From: Ilex aquifolium
Lineage: Eukaryota; Streptophyta; Magnoliopsida; Aquifoliales; Aquifoliaceae
Assembly: GCA_951799425.1 (NCBI GenBank)
Contig: OX637393.1
Span: forward strand, 496,001 to 560,000
Reading direction: 5' to 3'
DNA: 64,000 nucleotides
Under the pieces are notes generated by a model. The model did no database searches, was not told the DNA's origin, and worked only from the letters and a program-made list of their open reading frames with translations. The translations under genes were made by a program, and so were the position numbers. Below, in pieces: positions 33,513-46,369 of this stretch (position 1 is its first letter; every line of letters begins with the position of its first letter).

Positions 33513-34614
33513 ACGTGGTGGGCACGACAGTGTCATCTCTCTCAATCCATTATATACATCAACATCAATTCATACAGGCTAATGGGTCGTGCGACCGCTG
33601 AGCACACCTGTAATTTGGGAGCTCTACACTAGAAACTCTACAGAGCTAGCATAGAGACATCAACCAAAAAAAAAAAAAATGAAAATGGTGTCTCAAGTAC
33701 TCTAGACCCATTCGGATACACCGGTTCAAACATCTCTAATCCCTCACAATATAAGAGCATGCATAACCCCTCGAAGTTTTCGCCTATACATTCACACTTT
33801 GTCACTATCTAAACTAGCGCCTAAAGTTGTCGACAGTGAATATATCGCCGAATGTTCCAAATGGTTTTCCTTTCGCCCTCATGTCACTTAGTTCAAAATT
33901 AACCGCTTTCCCAGCAATGTCCCGAAAGACCGAATCACTCATGATCGTAAGTAACATGCCAAAGTAGCTGAACATTAATTCTTTCACTTTATGACATAGT
34001 CAAAAGTCAGAGAGTACATAGAATGTTTGGTTAAACAAAATAACTTGGTCATGTAAAAATGACTCGGAGGGCTCACATAGTGAGGAAGCAGGGATCCATT
34101 CCTTCACCTCCTTAATTGTCGCCAAACACATGTAGTATGGAATACATGCTACGGTTGAGTGTCTCGATCCTAATGAGAGCGTATGTCATACTCAGACACC
34201 GTACAAATCTTAGTCTAGTCGCTCTATAAGCGTCTAACCCGAGTTCTCTATTTGCTCGCCCTCCAAAGACGTTAAATTAAGATCTCACATCTGGCTAATC
34301 AACAAACACAAGCATAATGGACATGGAGTTGTGTCTATTATCGATTCTCAAATGTCAGATCTCATTCTGTGTACAAAAAAGAGCGATATTATATACTAGA
34401 GTATCTCATCTTTGCTCGTCATATCAAGCGCCAAAGACGATTGCTCGTGTGAGTGAGCCAATCACGCCCGCTGACATACTTAATGCGTGTGCTTTCTCAA
34501 ATTTCAAGGTAATCAAGCAATATAACATTTAATTATAATTAAAACCATGTATTAATATCCCAAAAAAATGTCAATACAAATGACTGTGTGATCCATACAA
34601 TCTCTAGCACATAA
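33513..34614 (-). other. Long 3' non-coding region of the minus-strand copia
   Basis: About 1.1 kb lies between the end of RNase H and the polypurine tract, unusually long beside the 19 nt in the copia at 12252. I see no protein in it on either strand. Confidence 0.6.
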
Positions 34615-37600
34615 TCAATACCTACGAAGTCCTAGAGTTCTAACATGAGCCATATATACATCTCTAGCTATAGACTTAGTTAGGAGGTCTGTAACCATCT
34701 GAGTTGTAGGTATGTGTTTCAAGATTACTTCTTTTTATGTAATCATGTTTCTGATGTAATGATATCTTAGATCTATGTGTTTGGTTCTTCCATGATACTT
34801 AGGATCCTTAGCATAAGCTAATGTAACCATGCTATCACAATGAATCGTCACTGGGCCCAAGGTTTTTGTGACAACTCCTAGATGTTGAAAGAACCTTCTT
34901 AACCAAACAGCTTCTTGTACAACAACAGAACAATCCACGTATTTTGCTTCCATGGTGGATAAGGATATGCATGATTGTTTTTTACTACTTCATGTAATGG
35001 CCCCACAATTAAGTAAGAAAGCATATCCTGATGTGGACTTGCATTCATCTATATCACCACCCCAATCAGCATCGCTATAACCAACCATCTGTAAATCTAG
35101 AGACTGGTAGCATAACATATAATCTGAAGTCCCCTTGAGATATCGTAGTATCCTTTTGACTGCCTTCCAATGAGCTATTCTAGGATTTAACTGAAAATGA
35201 CTAACTAGGTCTACCGCATAGCAAATATTGGGATGGGTACACATCATAGCGTACATTAAGCTACCTGCAACACTGACATAGGGAACACAGACCATCTTTT
35301 CCTTTTCCTCAGGAGTCTTAGGACACATCTTTAAGCTTAAGCTCTCGTCTTTCGCTACAGGAGTGTCTATGGGTTTGCAGTTTTGCATCTGGAATCGTTC
35401 AAGAACTTTCTTAATGTAAGTTTCTTGAGACAAACCAAGAAATTTCTTAGAACGATCCTTTAGGATCTTAACTCTGAGCACATAACTTCCTTCGCCCAAG
35501 TCCTTCATCTCAAATGTTGAGGACAATCACTTTTTAGTAGTGATAATCATCTCCTTATTATTTTCCGCCAATAAAATATCGTCAACATACAAAGATAGAA
35601 TTAAGAAGCTATATTTAGACCGTTTAACTTACACACAATGGTTTTCATCGATCATCGTAAACTTATTAGAAGTGATAGCTCGATGAAACCTTAGATACCA
35701 CTGTATGGATGACTACTTCAGACCATAAATGGATCGTTGCAGTTTACAAACTTTGTTCTCCCGACCTACCACCACGAAGCTTTCAGGTTGATCCATGTAG
35801 ATTTCTTCATCCAGTTCTCCATTAAGAAATGCAGTTTTAACATCAATTTGATATATTTTGAAATCCAAATGTGCAACAATAGCTAGAATCATGTGAATCG
35901 AGACAAACCTTACAACTGGAGAAAAAGTTTTCTCGTAGTCCACACCCTTTCTCTGGGTATAACCTTTTGCCACTAGGCGAGCCTTATATCTTTCTATGGA
36001 TCCATCCGCCATGCGCTTAATTGTGAGAACCCATTTGTTCTCAATGGCCTTGTGCCCAAGCGGAAGGTCAACAAAGTCTCAGACTTGATTAGCCTTCATT
36101 GAATCCATCTCGTCATTCATTACAGCTATCCACTTATTATTAGCAGGTGATGATAGAACCTCTTTAATATTTTTAGGTCCGACATCATCATGTGGTGCAA
36201 CCATTAAAACTTCCCATTCAATCTCAAAATGACGTCGATGGATGGTTCCACGCTTGCTTCTACGTAACTTTGTATCGTATGGATCTACATCCATTAGAAC
36301 TGATCCACCATTGAATATATCTCTCCCCCTGTCCCTAGGAGGTGATGAGACTATTTTCTCGATTTCTACTTGGTTAGTGGGTATATCTCTTTGGGGATCA
36401 TCTAACTCATAGAGTTATATTCCTTTAGACACATCTCTTCTGCTAGGGAAATCATCTTCATGGAAAATTGCATCTCGTGACTCAATTTCAATTACCCTTC
36501 CATCAAGCTATTCACATATAAACACATAGCCCTTAGAGTGCTCAGAATAGCGGATGAATATACACTTCTTCCTTCTAGGACCTAACCTCCCATATTTATG
36601 AGAAGTATTGTGTACATAAGCCACTGAACCCCATGACTGTAAATTATTTAAGTCAGGTTTTGTGCCTATCCATAACTCATATGGGGTATAAGGAATTAAT
36701 TTAGAAGACACTCGGTTAAGGATATAAGGAGCAGTCAATAAAGCATCTCCCCAATATGAAATCGAAAGATAAGCCTGTGCCATCATAGACCTAATCATAT
36801 CAAGCAAGGTGCGATTTCGTCTCTCCGCTACACCATTTTGTTGCGGAGTGTTAGGTATTGTCAATTACCTGATTATTCTTTTTTCTTCACACAGCTTTTT
36901 AAACTGTTCAGATAGATACTCATGACCTCGATCAGTTCTAAGAACCTTAATGTTATTGTCTCGTTGATTCTCAACCTCTATAATGTAACGTCTGAAGCAA
37001 TCCAATAAATCGGACTTGTGAGAAATCAAATAGACATGACCGAAGTGCGTAAAGTCATCTATAAAAGTGATGAAATATGATGCACCATCTCTTACATTCA
37101 CATTCATTGGGCCACATATATCTGAGTGTATTAATTGCAATGGAATAGATGCTCTTTTGGCCTTACCAAATGATTTTTTAGTTGTCTTACCTGCGAGACA
37201 ATTATCACATGTGGGCAAGTTAATTTTTGCGAGTGGGCCCAAAAATCATTCTCTAGCTAATCTATACATTCTGTCCTGCCCAATATGACTCATAGATGTA
37301 ACATAAACATAAATTTCATTACTAGAATGATCAATATCTAATACAATAAAATCATATGTGGTATAACCAGATCCATAGAATGTAATTTCCTTATAAATGC
37401 CAACATGCTGGCCTTCAAAACGAAAAATAAAACCTAGTCTCATTAAGCTAGTAACTGACAACAAATTTCGTCGGATTCCTAGAGCATATAATACATCATG
37501 AAGGTATAGAGTGCGTTCATGTTGCAATTCCAGTTTGTATGTGCCAATCCCAAGCACATCTATACTGGTCTTGTTCCCCATGTAAATTCGTTTGCTTCTA

Positions 37601-38580
37601 GCTGGAACTTGACGGTACTCCACAAATCCGAATTCGTGTCTCGTTATGTGGTTTGTTGCTCCTGAGTCTACAATCCACGAATTAGGAGAGTGAGTAACAA
37701 AAACTTGACTAGTAACTAAACAGTCAATGCGAGAGACAGAACTAGAGAGTACCTTCTTCGGCTCAGTCCATTCACGAGCGAAGTGACCTTTCTTGTTGCA
37801 GTTATAACAGATCATGTTGACTTTATTCTTCTTACTAGCTCTTTTACCCTGTTTGTGCTTGTTATAACTAGAGTGACCGCCCCCGTTTGAGCATCAGACT
37901 TATTTCCACCGCACTTGCGCTTAGACCCTAAGGTCTTGCGCGAGCCAACTTTAGCCACATAAGAACTACTCTCACCTTTGGTAGCCTCCAAATGCTTAGC
38001 CTCAAGTTCAAGGTGACGCGATGCATTCTCGAATATTTTCACACTCTCATTATGCGTCATGTATCGTTTCATATGCTCTCATGATGGTGGAAATGAGCGA
38101 AATACAACTTGAACTTGTTGTTCATTGGTCAACACATGACCAGCAGTGCCTAAATCACGTATCATAGATGTCATAGCTCTCAGATGTTGTTTCATTGTAT
38201 ACTTTGATTTTTTTTTTATACGAGTCAACCCTCATGGTCAAACCACGAAGTCTAACAAGAGAAATAATACCAAACTTCTCTTTGAGGGCCTTCCACATGC
38301 CGTGAGCAGTGGAATAATTCTTAAATTCAGGAATAAGGTCATTTTGCATGCTTGCTTGCATGGTATAGCGCACAAGTCAATCCTTATTTTGCCAAGACTG
38401 GTAATTCTCTCGTTCTTGGCGGGTTTGAGGTCGTTCAGGCTCTGGCAACACAGAGTCAAGGGTATCTAGGACTTGTTGCTCATACATGACAAATTGAATC
38501 TTACGACGCCAGACATCATAGTTATTGCCGTTCAATTTGTCGCCATTAATTAATTCAGCCACTATGCTTTTAGTAGTCAT
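34615..38580 (-). pseudogene. Copia gag-pol polyprotein, degenerate (minus-strand element)
   Basis: Gag starts MTTKSIVAELINGDKLNG at 38580. The knuckle CYNCNKKGHFAREW has lost its last Cys. Protease WIVDSGATNH is intact near 37680. Integrase is about 37240-36510. RT starts near 36010, has YVDD near 35597, and runs to about 35000. RNase H ends at the stop 34615-34617. Almost all segments are in one frame; one local frame change lies between 38155 and 37815. Stops include TGA 38377, TGA 37246, TAA 36865, TAG 35713, TGA 34990 and TAA 34735. Those I checked against the expected codons (CAA or CAG at 36865 and 35713, TGG at 34990) are single C-to-T or G-to-A changes, as methylated silenced elements accumulate. 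Confidence 0.92.
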
Positions 38581-39663
38581 TATGATTTAATTTACATGCA
38601 GAGACAACGCGTATGAGATATTAGCACAACACATTCTATAATTTTGCCGCAAAAAATCTAAATTCAAATATTAACAACTTTTACAAGTCGCAAGATCGAA
38701 AGTTCACTAAGTTCCCAATCATCTCCCGCATCATAGACGATTATTAATAATACTTAATTTAATTAATGCGCAAAGTTTCGGTTCCCTAAGACCGAGCAAA
38801 ATAAAGACTCTCACTCGATTTAGTATCTCTAGGCAATACTAATCACAATTAATCCAATTTAAATCATGCCAAATAATGAAATAAATGCAACTAGCATCTC
38901 AATCATGCTAATATATATTATTCTTTGCAGAATATCAGTATTTCATAAAAATTGAGCATTTATTTCAATTCTTTTCTAAGACATTAATAAACTCATAATC
39001 CAGTAACAAGTTTTGTTTGTAAAAAAAAAAAATGGGTCCCACTTAGAAATTAGAGTATAAACAATAAGGTAAATATGATTGACAGAACCAATCTAGGTCT
39101 CTACTATATTTTTCACTAATATTTTAAAACTGTAAATATTGTATTCTATTGCATTTTGTACAATATGCATCATTATAGCAATAAAATAAGAGACCAAAGG
39201 CCATGAGTCCCACAAGAAAAACAAATCTGTCAAGTAGCTTTTATGCCTTTGGTTTTGATTTTTCTTATTCCTTATGTCAAGAACGTGAAAGACACAATAA
39301 AGAAAGGACAAAAACAAAATTAAAAAAAACAGTAACATGTCTTGCCTCATCATCATGCATTCCTTGACTCGACAAAAACATAAAATTAAAAAACCAAACA
39401 CAACGGTGCGTCGATGTTCAGTCTGGCCGGTGGGTTCGCAATTGACAAGTCGAACTTGAAATTTTCAAAAAAAAAATTGAAGTCGCAAACCGTGAGATCG
39501 TTTCTCACGAAACTTTACAGATTAATTCATATATATATTAAAATTTTAAAGCATTTGAAGACCGTTTGTTCGAGATGTCATTAAAGCCTGTTTGAAGCTT
39601 TTCATAAAAACAGTATTTCTAAACAATTAATAATTGATTCCAAAAGTACCAGAACACTCTTAA
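38581..39663 (-). other. Untranslated leader of the minus-strand copia
   Basis: About 1.1 kb between the primer site and the gag ATG. It is AT-rich and without a recognisable ORF. Confidence 0.6.
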
Positions 39664-39679
39664 CCTGACTCTGATACCA
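39664..39679 (-). other. Primer binding site, initiator tRNA-Met type
   Basis: The minus strand reads TGGTATCAGAGTCAGG, one base inside the 5' LTR. Confidence 0.82.
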
Positions 39680-39680
39680 T

Positions 39681-40185
39681 TGTTGGGAATCGTATACATA
39701 TTGCGGAAGTATAGGATCAAAGACATACCTTATTCGCTTTAATCTTAAAAACCGTTTGAGAATGTTCTCCGTACTTTAGAATCTAAAAATTGTCTTTTTT
39801 TTTATTGCTCGAACAGTATAGTGTTGCTACACAATAGGAATCAACACCGAATTTTCACAGCACAAAAGTCTTTCAACGTTACGTAGGGAGAGAGAGAAAT
39901 AGAGTAGGAGACTTTAACGTTTGATTATTTTTTTGGAGATGTCATCTATTGAATTGCCTTGAGTTTATATAGGCAACTAATAGGTGTGTTTAAGAGACAC
40001 ATCTTATAGGGACATGTCTGTTAATATTTAACAGACATGTATTTTGGGTGAATGATACATTTTGGTAAATGATACTTCTTAATAAAAGATACCTCTAAAA
40101 GACATGTCCATTTGAACATTTTTTAATTTGGGTTGACCCACCATTGGCGCTCAATTCGGGTCCATGACTCAACCAATATCTAACA
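39681..40185 (-). repeat. 5' LTR of the minus-strand copia
   Basis: 505 bp, same termini as 32994-33500 with scattered differences and small indels. Confidence 0.92.
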
Positions 40186-40190
40186 GTGTC

Positions 40191-42412
40191 TTTGCACACC
40201 TGGTTGTGTAAGATAACTTAGTTTATGGATAAGGTGTACAAGTACTCCGCAAGGCCTTCGGGCATGTGTGGAGCTTCTGTGTTTGATTTTATGTTTTGTA
40301 CTTTTTTTTCTCTTAAGCTCACAAAAATAGCTTTGCTCTTATTTTATTTATTTATTTAAACTTAATTATTTTTTTTGAATTCTGTCACATTTTTTATGAA
40401 CATACCTATTTCTATTGCTATTAGATTCAATTTGGCTCAAATTGATAGAAAATTTTCTTTATAGTGGAACTCAAGTAGAGATCACAACCACTCCACTCTT
40501 ATACTGCCAGGTAATTTTCAAAACATTAGAATTTTTCAGTTTTTTATGTTATACATTCCTTCACTCTCTTAAAATTCCACATATCTATGAAGATAAATCA
40601 TATTTTTTGCACATAAAATGAATATGCAAATGAGTAATTTCCCATATCAATGAAAAAATATTGTCCCTCAGCACCATAGAGCTATCTGCAAGAGACCTCA
40701 TTGCACCTACGTCAGGGACGAAGCTAAGGTTTCATTACACGCTCTGGGCGCTGAAGATCGAGTAGATTTAACCTTATTGAGCCATCATAACTTTGAAGAC
40801 TCGAACTCGAGTTTTAAGCGAGAGAAAAAACAGTGATCTTAAATTTTTATCATAGTAATTTTAGGTGCGAGTTATTGCTAATAATAAAATAATGTTAATA
40901 TGACAAATGCACTTCTCATCTCATTCTTCACCCTCCTGATATGGCCTATGTGATAATGTGATCAATTGCAAACTTAAAACGATGTCGTTTTTCAGTGATG
41001 TAAATCTGTTTTAAGATTGGTGACAGCCTGTTCTGTACCAATCCATCCAAGTCAATTCTCAATAATTGAACCAAAACATAAAGACCAAAGCTCAACCAAT
41101 CAGATTGGTCAACACGTACATTACATTATTGCATTGCAAAGAATAAAGATGTTGGCCGACGACCAAACTTGACTTCTCTCTCCAAGAATGCATTTCATCT
41201 TCTCATCCCAACATCAATGGCTGCCTCAACTCAACTACTATGCATAGATCCAGTTTTCAGTATACTTTCTAAGGTAAGTTCTAACATTTATATTTCAAGC
41301 CACTATGAATATGATCCTCGTAGCTGCTTCTATTGTCTGTTTAAAGTTTACGTACACTCACATTCTGCACATTGTTTCCTATAATCCTTTGATCTGCAGT
41401 AGCAGTGTAGCTTTCTATGGTTTTTGTCTCTCCTGATTCTTGCACACCCCCTCCATAGTTGCATTGTCTCGAAGCTTTTTACTTGGGTGAGAACGTTTTG
41501 AAAATAGAACAGGAATGAATAAAAAGTTATAAATTTTTATTTCTGAAATATTTGTCGAAATACATCGAAATATTTTTTCAAACATTAATCAAAACATACC
41601 GAAAAGACCTCAAAACATTTCAAAACATCTTCAAGCACTTGAACACATTGAAATTTCGACATTCAATCATTAATTCTCAATTTATATGGAAGCAGTAACA
41701 AGATATGTATGTACTAACAGCTGCATGTTAATTAGTTCTCTATAATCCTTTTATGCTCACTTTAGTTGCTGAGGAACAGTACGGAAGGATAACAAACTGA
41801 AATTCTAAAAGCTAAATTCTCAACCATGAGGATATGGGATCTGATAAAACTGTGCTTATTTCCTCTAAAAACCACACTCATACATAAATATGATATACAT
41901 ATATCATATTTATTAATTAAATATTATGTATACATTAATTTTATATATAGATATCATGGTAAAATATGTATTTATATTTTTCTAAAAAAATAAAATATAA
42001 AAAAAAGGATTATAGAGAACTAAATATATAGAGAACTAAAAATAAAATATGTATTTATATTATGCACATTGTATTCCCAGGATATAATGTCTAACATTTA
42101 AAACTCTCAAAGACATAATGTCTAACATTTAAGACTATCACATACCGCATTTCTAAGTAGTCTTGAAATCAGAACTCAACCCAAATGAAACTCATAAGAT
42201 CAATCACAAGAAAATATGATAATAGAATTAGAAATTAACGCCTGACTTCATCATGACTCATTCTTTTGGCTAATGAATAGGAACTCTATATTTATAGTGT
42301 TTCATGCACCTCTTTACAAGAATTGTAATTCTTCATTTAAATGCCAATAGATACCTTTATTTGGAAGGTTTAACTCTTGTCTTCAAGAGTCACTCTAACT
42401 ACCAATAAATAA
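40191..42412. other. Intergenic sequence, no gene recognised
   Basis: A 71-codon ORF at 41169-41384 contains MAASTQLLCIDPVFSILSK followed by AAG/GTAAGT, a good splice donor, so a first exon is conceivable, but I find no partner exon. An AT-rich tract with repeated TATGTATTTATATT lies near 41960-42065. Confidence 0.45.
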
Positions 42413-43203
42413 TTAGTTATATAATTTATCATTGTTAGTAAATATTAGTATATCTCCGTATATATACAACAGTGCAACCGCTGCAAGCGGATGAGTGAAC
42501 GTTTTAGCACATTGGAAATATTTTTGCACCGAGTCGGTGCCCTTCTTTCGAGCTTGAAGCTCCATACAAAGTTGTAGGATTCGCGTACGAGAATGTGCTG
42601 CGAAGGATGCTGCGAAAGTGGTCCAAACTTCATGAGAAGTGGATAGACCCACTACTTGGGCATGGACTTCCTCAATAAGGGAAGCAATTAACCAACTCAA
42701 AAGGAGTTGATCTTGTCGATGCCATGAAATATACTCCGGGTTCGGGGTAGAAGAAATGCCAGATAAGGATGAAAGAAATTTTGATGGAGCAGGTATAGTC
42801 CCATCAACATAGCCAAGAACACCATGTCCACTGAGTTGAGGCATAATTTGGGAATGCCAAATATGATAGTTGTCAGCACAAAGTTTGGTGGTGAGTGTAT
42901 TGGTTTGCGGTGACATTGCTGGAAAGAGAGTGATGGGTGATGAAAAGGTTGTACCGGAGGTAGAGTAGGAAAGACTCATGCAAAGTTTTTTTGCAAAAAT
43001 TTTTTTACAGGTCGTACATCTTTGGTTCTGATACCATGTAAAGACTAAATAATTGAGAGACGAATTATATATTTTCCATTGATATGAGAGTTACATTTAT
43101 ACAAAGATTTGTTACAATTTGATAAACAAGGAATGTATTGTTCCTTATCTTATCAATCCTATTTATTATCTGATACATTCAAACTTAAGCAGTATCCTTA
43201 ACA
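42413..43203 (-). mobile_element. Fragment of a copia-type element: 5' LTR, primer site and partial gag
   Basis: The 5' LTR is 43037-43203 (167 bp; plus strand TGTAAAGAC to CCTTAACA). The primer site is 43024-43036 (minus TGGTATCAGAACC), and gag begins at 42979. No matching 3' LTR or pol is seen to the left, so most of the element is deleted. Confidence 0.75.
42440..42979 (-). pseudogene. Partial copia gag protein
   Basis: The frame starts MSLSYSTSGTTFSS and contains the plant copia gag pattern: LCADNYHIWHSQIMPQLSGH, then GYVDGTIPAP, WHRQDQLLLSWLIASL, and a helix with SRTRILQLCMELQ. Homology ends around KTFTHPLAAV; the last residues of the open frame (to 42413) are AT-rich read-through. The zinc knuckle, protease and pol are missing. 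Capsid role only by family; non-functional here. Confidence 0.8.
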
Positions 43204-43355
43204 ATTACTAAAAATACCAAAATAATTAGGAAGAAAAGAGACAACTCTCTAAATACTGTGTTAATTCATCAAAAAGTTATTGAGCCATAAAGCTTACAAC
43301 TATTTATACAATAGCAAAAACCTAATCAAAGTAGGAAAGTAGAATCTAAAGTAAA

Positions 43356-45719
43356 TTAGGAAGATTGGCTTATGAGTCGGTGATGAAGATTGGGGACTGA
43401 TTCTGGGAGAAGAGATGATGGATTCGACATCCGACCGAAGATAGACCTAATTCTAGACCAGCTGTTTCTGGTAAAAACCATTTGCGATACGTACTTTCCG
43501 GCACAATCAATGAGAAGCGAGCCCACAGCAATCAAAAAACAGCCTAGCCATAGTATCCACTTTAAACGTGCTCCGGTGACAAGAACAAACCCCACTTGCA
43601 ATACCACAAAAACACCTAAAGCCACCCAAAACCAATGGTTTTGTTTGAGGCCCCCGAAAAAATTCATCTCCTCCAACTCCCTAGCAGTGAACAGGTTGAA
43701 AAACTGGCAGAGACCAAAGCAATTGAAGATCATGGATTTTTTAACATTGCCACTGATGCCCGGTATGGCATTTCCTTTGTATTGAAGAGTGACTAGAGTG
43801 GCAATCTGATATAAAGCTTGGGTCAATGTGTTTCTCCACATGGCCTTGGTTATGAGTGATTTAGCTTTGTTCACTGGAGGATTATTCATTAGCCTCTCTG
43901 TTGGTGGCCCTGTCAGCACTGCAAAACCACCTACAAATGCCACAACCAGGTTCACCCAGAACAATTGGAGTGTTGTCAATGGGGCATCTCCCAAAAATGC
44001 TATCCCTATAAAGTTTATCAATAGGCTAGAGATGGTCATAATGAGCTCCACTTGGATAAACTTCTGAATATTCTCGTAAAGACATTTCCCACACTTGATT
44101 GCATCCACTGCAAAACTAAAACTCCCATCCCAGATGATAATATCAGAGTTCTCTCTTGCCTTGTCTGAGCTCCAAGTCCCCATGGCCAGTCCTATGTCAG
44201 CTTCTTTTAGTGCTGGAGCATCATTTGTTAGTTGTCCAGCCATTGCAACTACTTTACCCTTTCCCTTCAAACTCTTTACCAGGAGAAGCTTGTCATATGG
44301 ATCGCAGTTTCCCATCACACGAACTCTATCTATTATCCCCCTCCTCTCTTCATCACTGTAATTTCGAAACTCTTCACCTGTAAGCACCAGATCATTTGAG
44401 TCAGAATTGAGTAACCCGAACTTATTGGCTATGGTTTCAAGTTCAGAGACATCATGTCCTGAGACTATTATGGTTTTGACTCCAGCTGCTTTAGAAGTGT
44501 CGATGGCTTTCTTTATATCCTCTCGACTTGTGATTTTCAGGCCTAGCAACCCCAACAAGGTTAAGCCATTTGCTTCAGGTGTTGGGCCATCAGTTTCTTT
44601 GCAAGCAAATGCAATTGTCTTCCGATTTTTTGCCACCATACCCTTATCAACTCGCTGAAACACCACCCTTTTCTGATCATCTATGGCATGTTTCTCTCCT
44701 TTACAGTCATAGTAATGGGAACACATGGCCAATACCTTCTCACCAGGCCCTTTCCAATGCGAATACATCTCTTTTCTACCGTCTTGATTTTTCTCCACCA
44801 ACACTCCACAATGTTCTTGATCATCACTTTCCCGTCCTCTTTCAGTTTTAATATTGGTGCAATGTTGTTTCAAAGTCTCCTTTTGCATACCCAGCTTTTC
44901 TGCAGCCCAGGAATGAAGTGGTTCCTCAACACTGGAGTCACTCTCAGGTATCCAAACTGACATGCCAATTCCTTCACACAGCACTTCAAAAACAAATGGG
45001 GATGTCAAGAAGCTCTCACTGATGACAGTGATGAGTTCTTCGCCAATAAATAACTTGTCAACTTCCATCGAATGCTTTGTCAAGCCACCGGTGGTCTCCG
45101 TACAGATAGTCGTAACTGATGCCATGGAGACACAAGCTAGAAATTCCTGTTCTGTGGCCTTATCCGACATTGTCTTGTGATTCCAATAAGTGATCGCCAA
45201 TGAAACAACAAAGGGTAGGCCTTCCATTATCCCCACAAGTGACACGCTCAATAAAGTTGTCAAAGCTCTTGCTGTCCCCTTTTGTTCTACGATAATCTTC
45301 TTTATGGCGTTTATAATCATCCTTGTTGCAGTTGGTTCCCCCTTTGATTCTGGTCTGAACCCATTCTCATCATCTATTTTTCTCAATACAAATCGCAGGA
45401 ACAACACTACAAGCATGAGGATAGTGATTAGAAGCCCTATAGTGTGTATGCAAGTGCTCAACTTGTCAAGTCGAGCTTCCAATTTGGTCTTCTTGTCAGG
45501 AGATTTAGTCGCCTTGCTCATCGTGGCACCCCACTGTGTGTCTACTCCAACAGAAGTCACAATCATTCTAGCATCGCCATTGATCACCCTTGCACCATAA
45601 AACAAAAATGGGTTTTGGCCATTAATGAAAGACTTCAACCCATCATCCAATACTAACCCTTGACCATCTACAAACAAACCATCAGCAGGAACTTGAGACC
45701 CTCTTTCCAGGCATACTAT
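43356..45719 (-). pseudogene. ACA-type Ca2+-ATPase-like gene, 3' portion of exon 2 (split by transposon)
   Basis: 787 codons from VCLERGSQVPADGLFVDG to the stop at 43356. It covers actuator end, membrane segments, P and N domains and the C-terminal membrane block of a type IIB calcium pump (ACA12/13-like). Segments fit the family: HWKGPGEKVLAMCSHYYD, LKEADIGLAMG, NFIGIAFLGDAPLTTLQLFW. Key catalytic motifs are altered. The phosphorylation site CTDKTGT reads CTETTGG, so the Asp is Glu. The hinge TGDGTNDAP reads AGQLTNDAP. The membrane-4 PEGLP reads MEGLP. The frame itself has no stop. It is separated from its 5' part (54075-55419) by an 8355-bp Harbinger element; the duplicated TAT at 45717-45719 is the left target copy. 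A catalytically dead pump, or a protein kept for another role before the insertion. Confidence 0.9.
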
Positions 45720-46307
45720 GGGGGCGTTTGGGTAGTGGGATAAAGGTGGTTATCCACTAGTTGGATAGGATAAAATAAGAGTGGGACCCATATAACCCTT
45801 GTTTGGATAGTATTTTTGACATTGGCTACAAATCCCGGGTACATGCTTGACCCGGTTGCTACAGTTCAAATTTAACCCCATACACCGGCTTCTGAAAACC
45901 CAGCCCCCCCCTGGGTTACAAACCTAGACAAACGGATACAGCCCTCAAAGACATCTTTGCCCTTTTCTCTTTCTCCACAGCCCCCCTCTTCTCTCGTTCT
46001 GTCCAGCCCCTCTTCTCTCATTCTGTCCAGCCCCTCTTCTCTCCTTCTCCTGAGCTAAGCTCGTCCAAGGGTTCGCACATAGGCGAAGACGACATAGCTG
46101 GAGAGATCGAAGAACACAGATTTGGAATTCTTGAGGTAAGTTTCTAATCGCTCACTATCTGGGTTATTATCTCTCTCTCGATCTCGATCTCAATCTCTCT
46201 GGACAGAACGAAATGTGCACACACCGAAGACCACAACTGTTTCGTTCACAATAGGCACCGAAGAACAGATCTGTTTCGTTCAGGCAGCGAGACCAGATCT
46301 GATTCGG

Positions 46308-46313
<6 letters not shown>

Positions 46314-46366
<53 letters not shown>
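46314..46366. repeat. (GT)n microsatellite
   Basis: About 24 GT repeats inside the Harbinger left arm, flanked by TATATATA on both sides. It generates spurious Cys/Val and Thr/His ORFs. Confidence 0.95.

Positions 46367-46369
<3 letters not shown>

Larger units (their letters stand above)
32994..40185 (-). mobile_element. Ty1/copia retrotransposon, full-length but decayed, minus strand
   Basis: LTRs at 32994-33500 and 39681-40185, a perfect 5-bp target duplication GTGTC (32989-32993 and 40186-40190), a primer site inside the right LTR and a polypurine tract inside the left one. Total 7192 bp. This is a different family from the copia at 12252. The pol frame is nearly continuous but has several stops. 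Confidence 0.95.

Noticed and set aside
41169-41384. Possible first exon with a good splice donor
   Set aside because: No downstream exon found and no homology recognised; kept only as a remark.
43390-45656. Many plus-strand ORFs opposite the calcium-pump gene
   Set aside because: Antisense shadows of the 787-codon frame.
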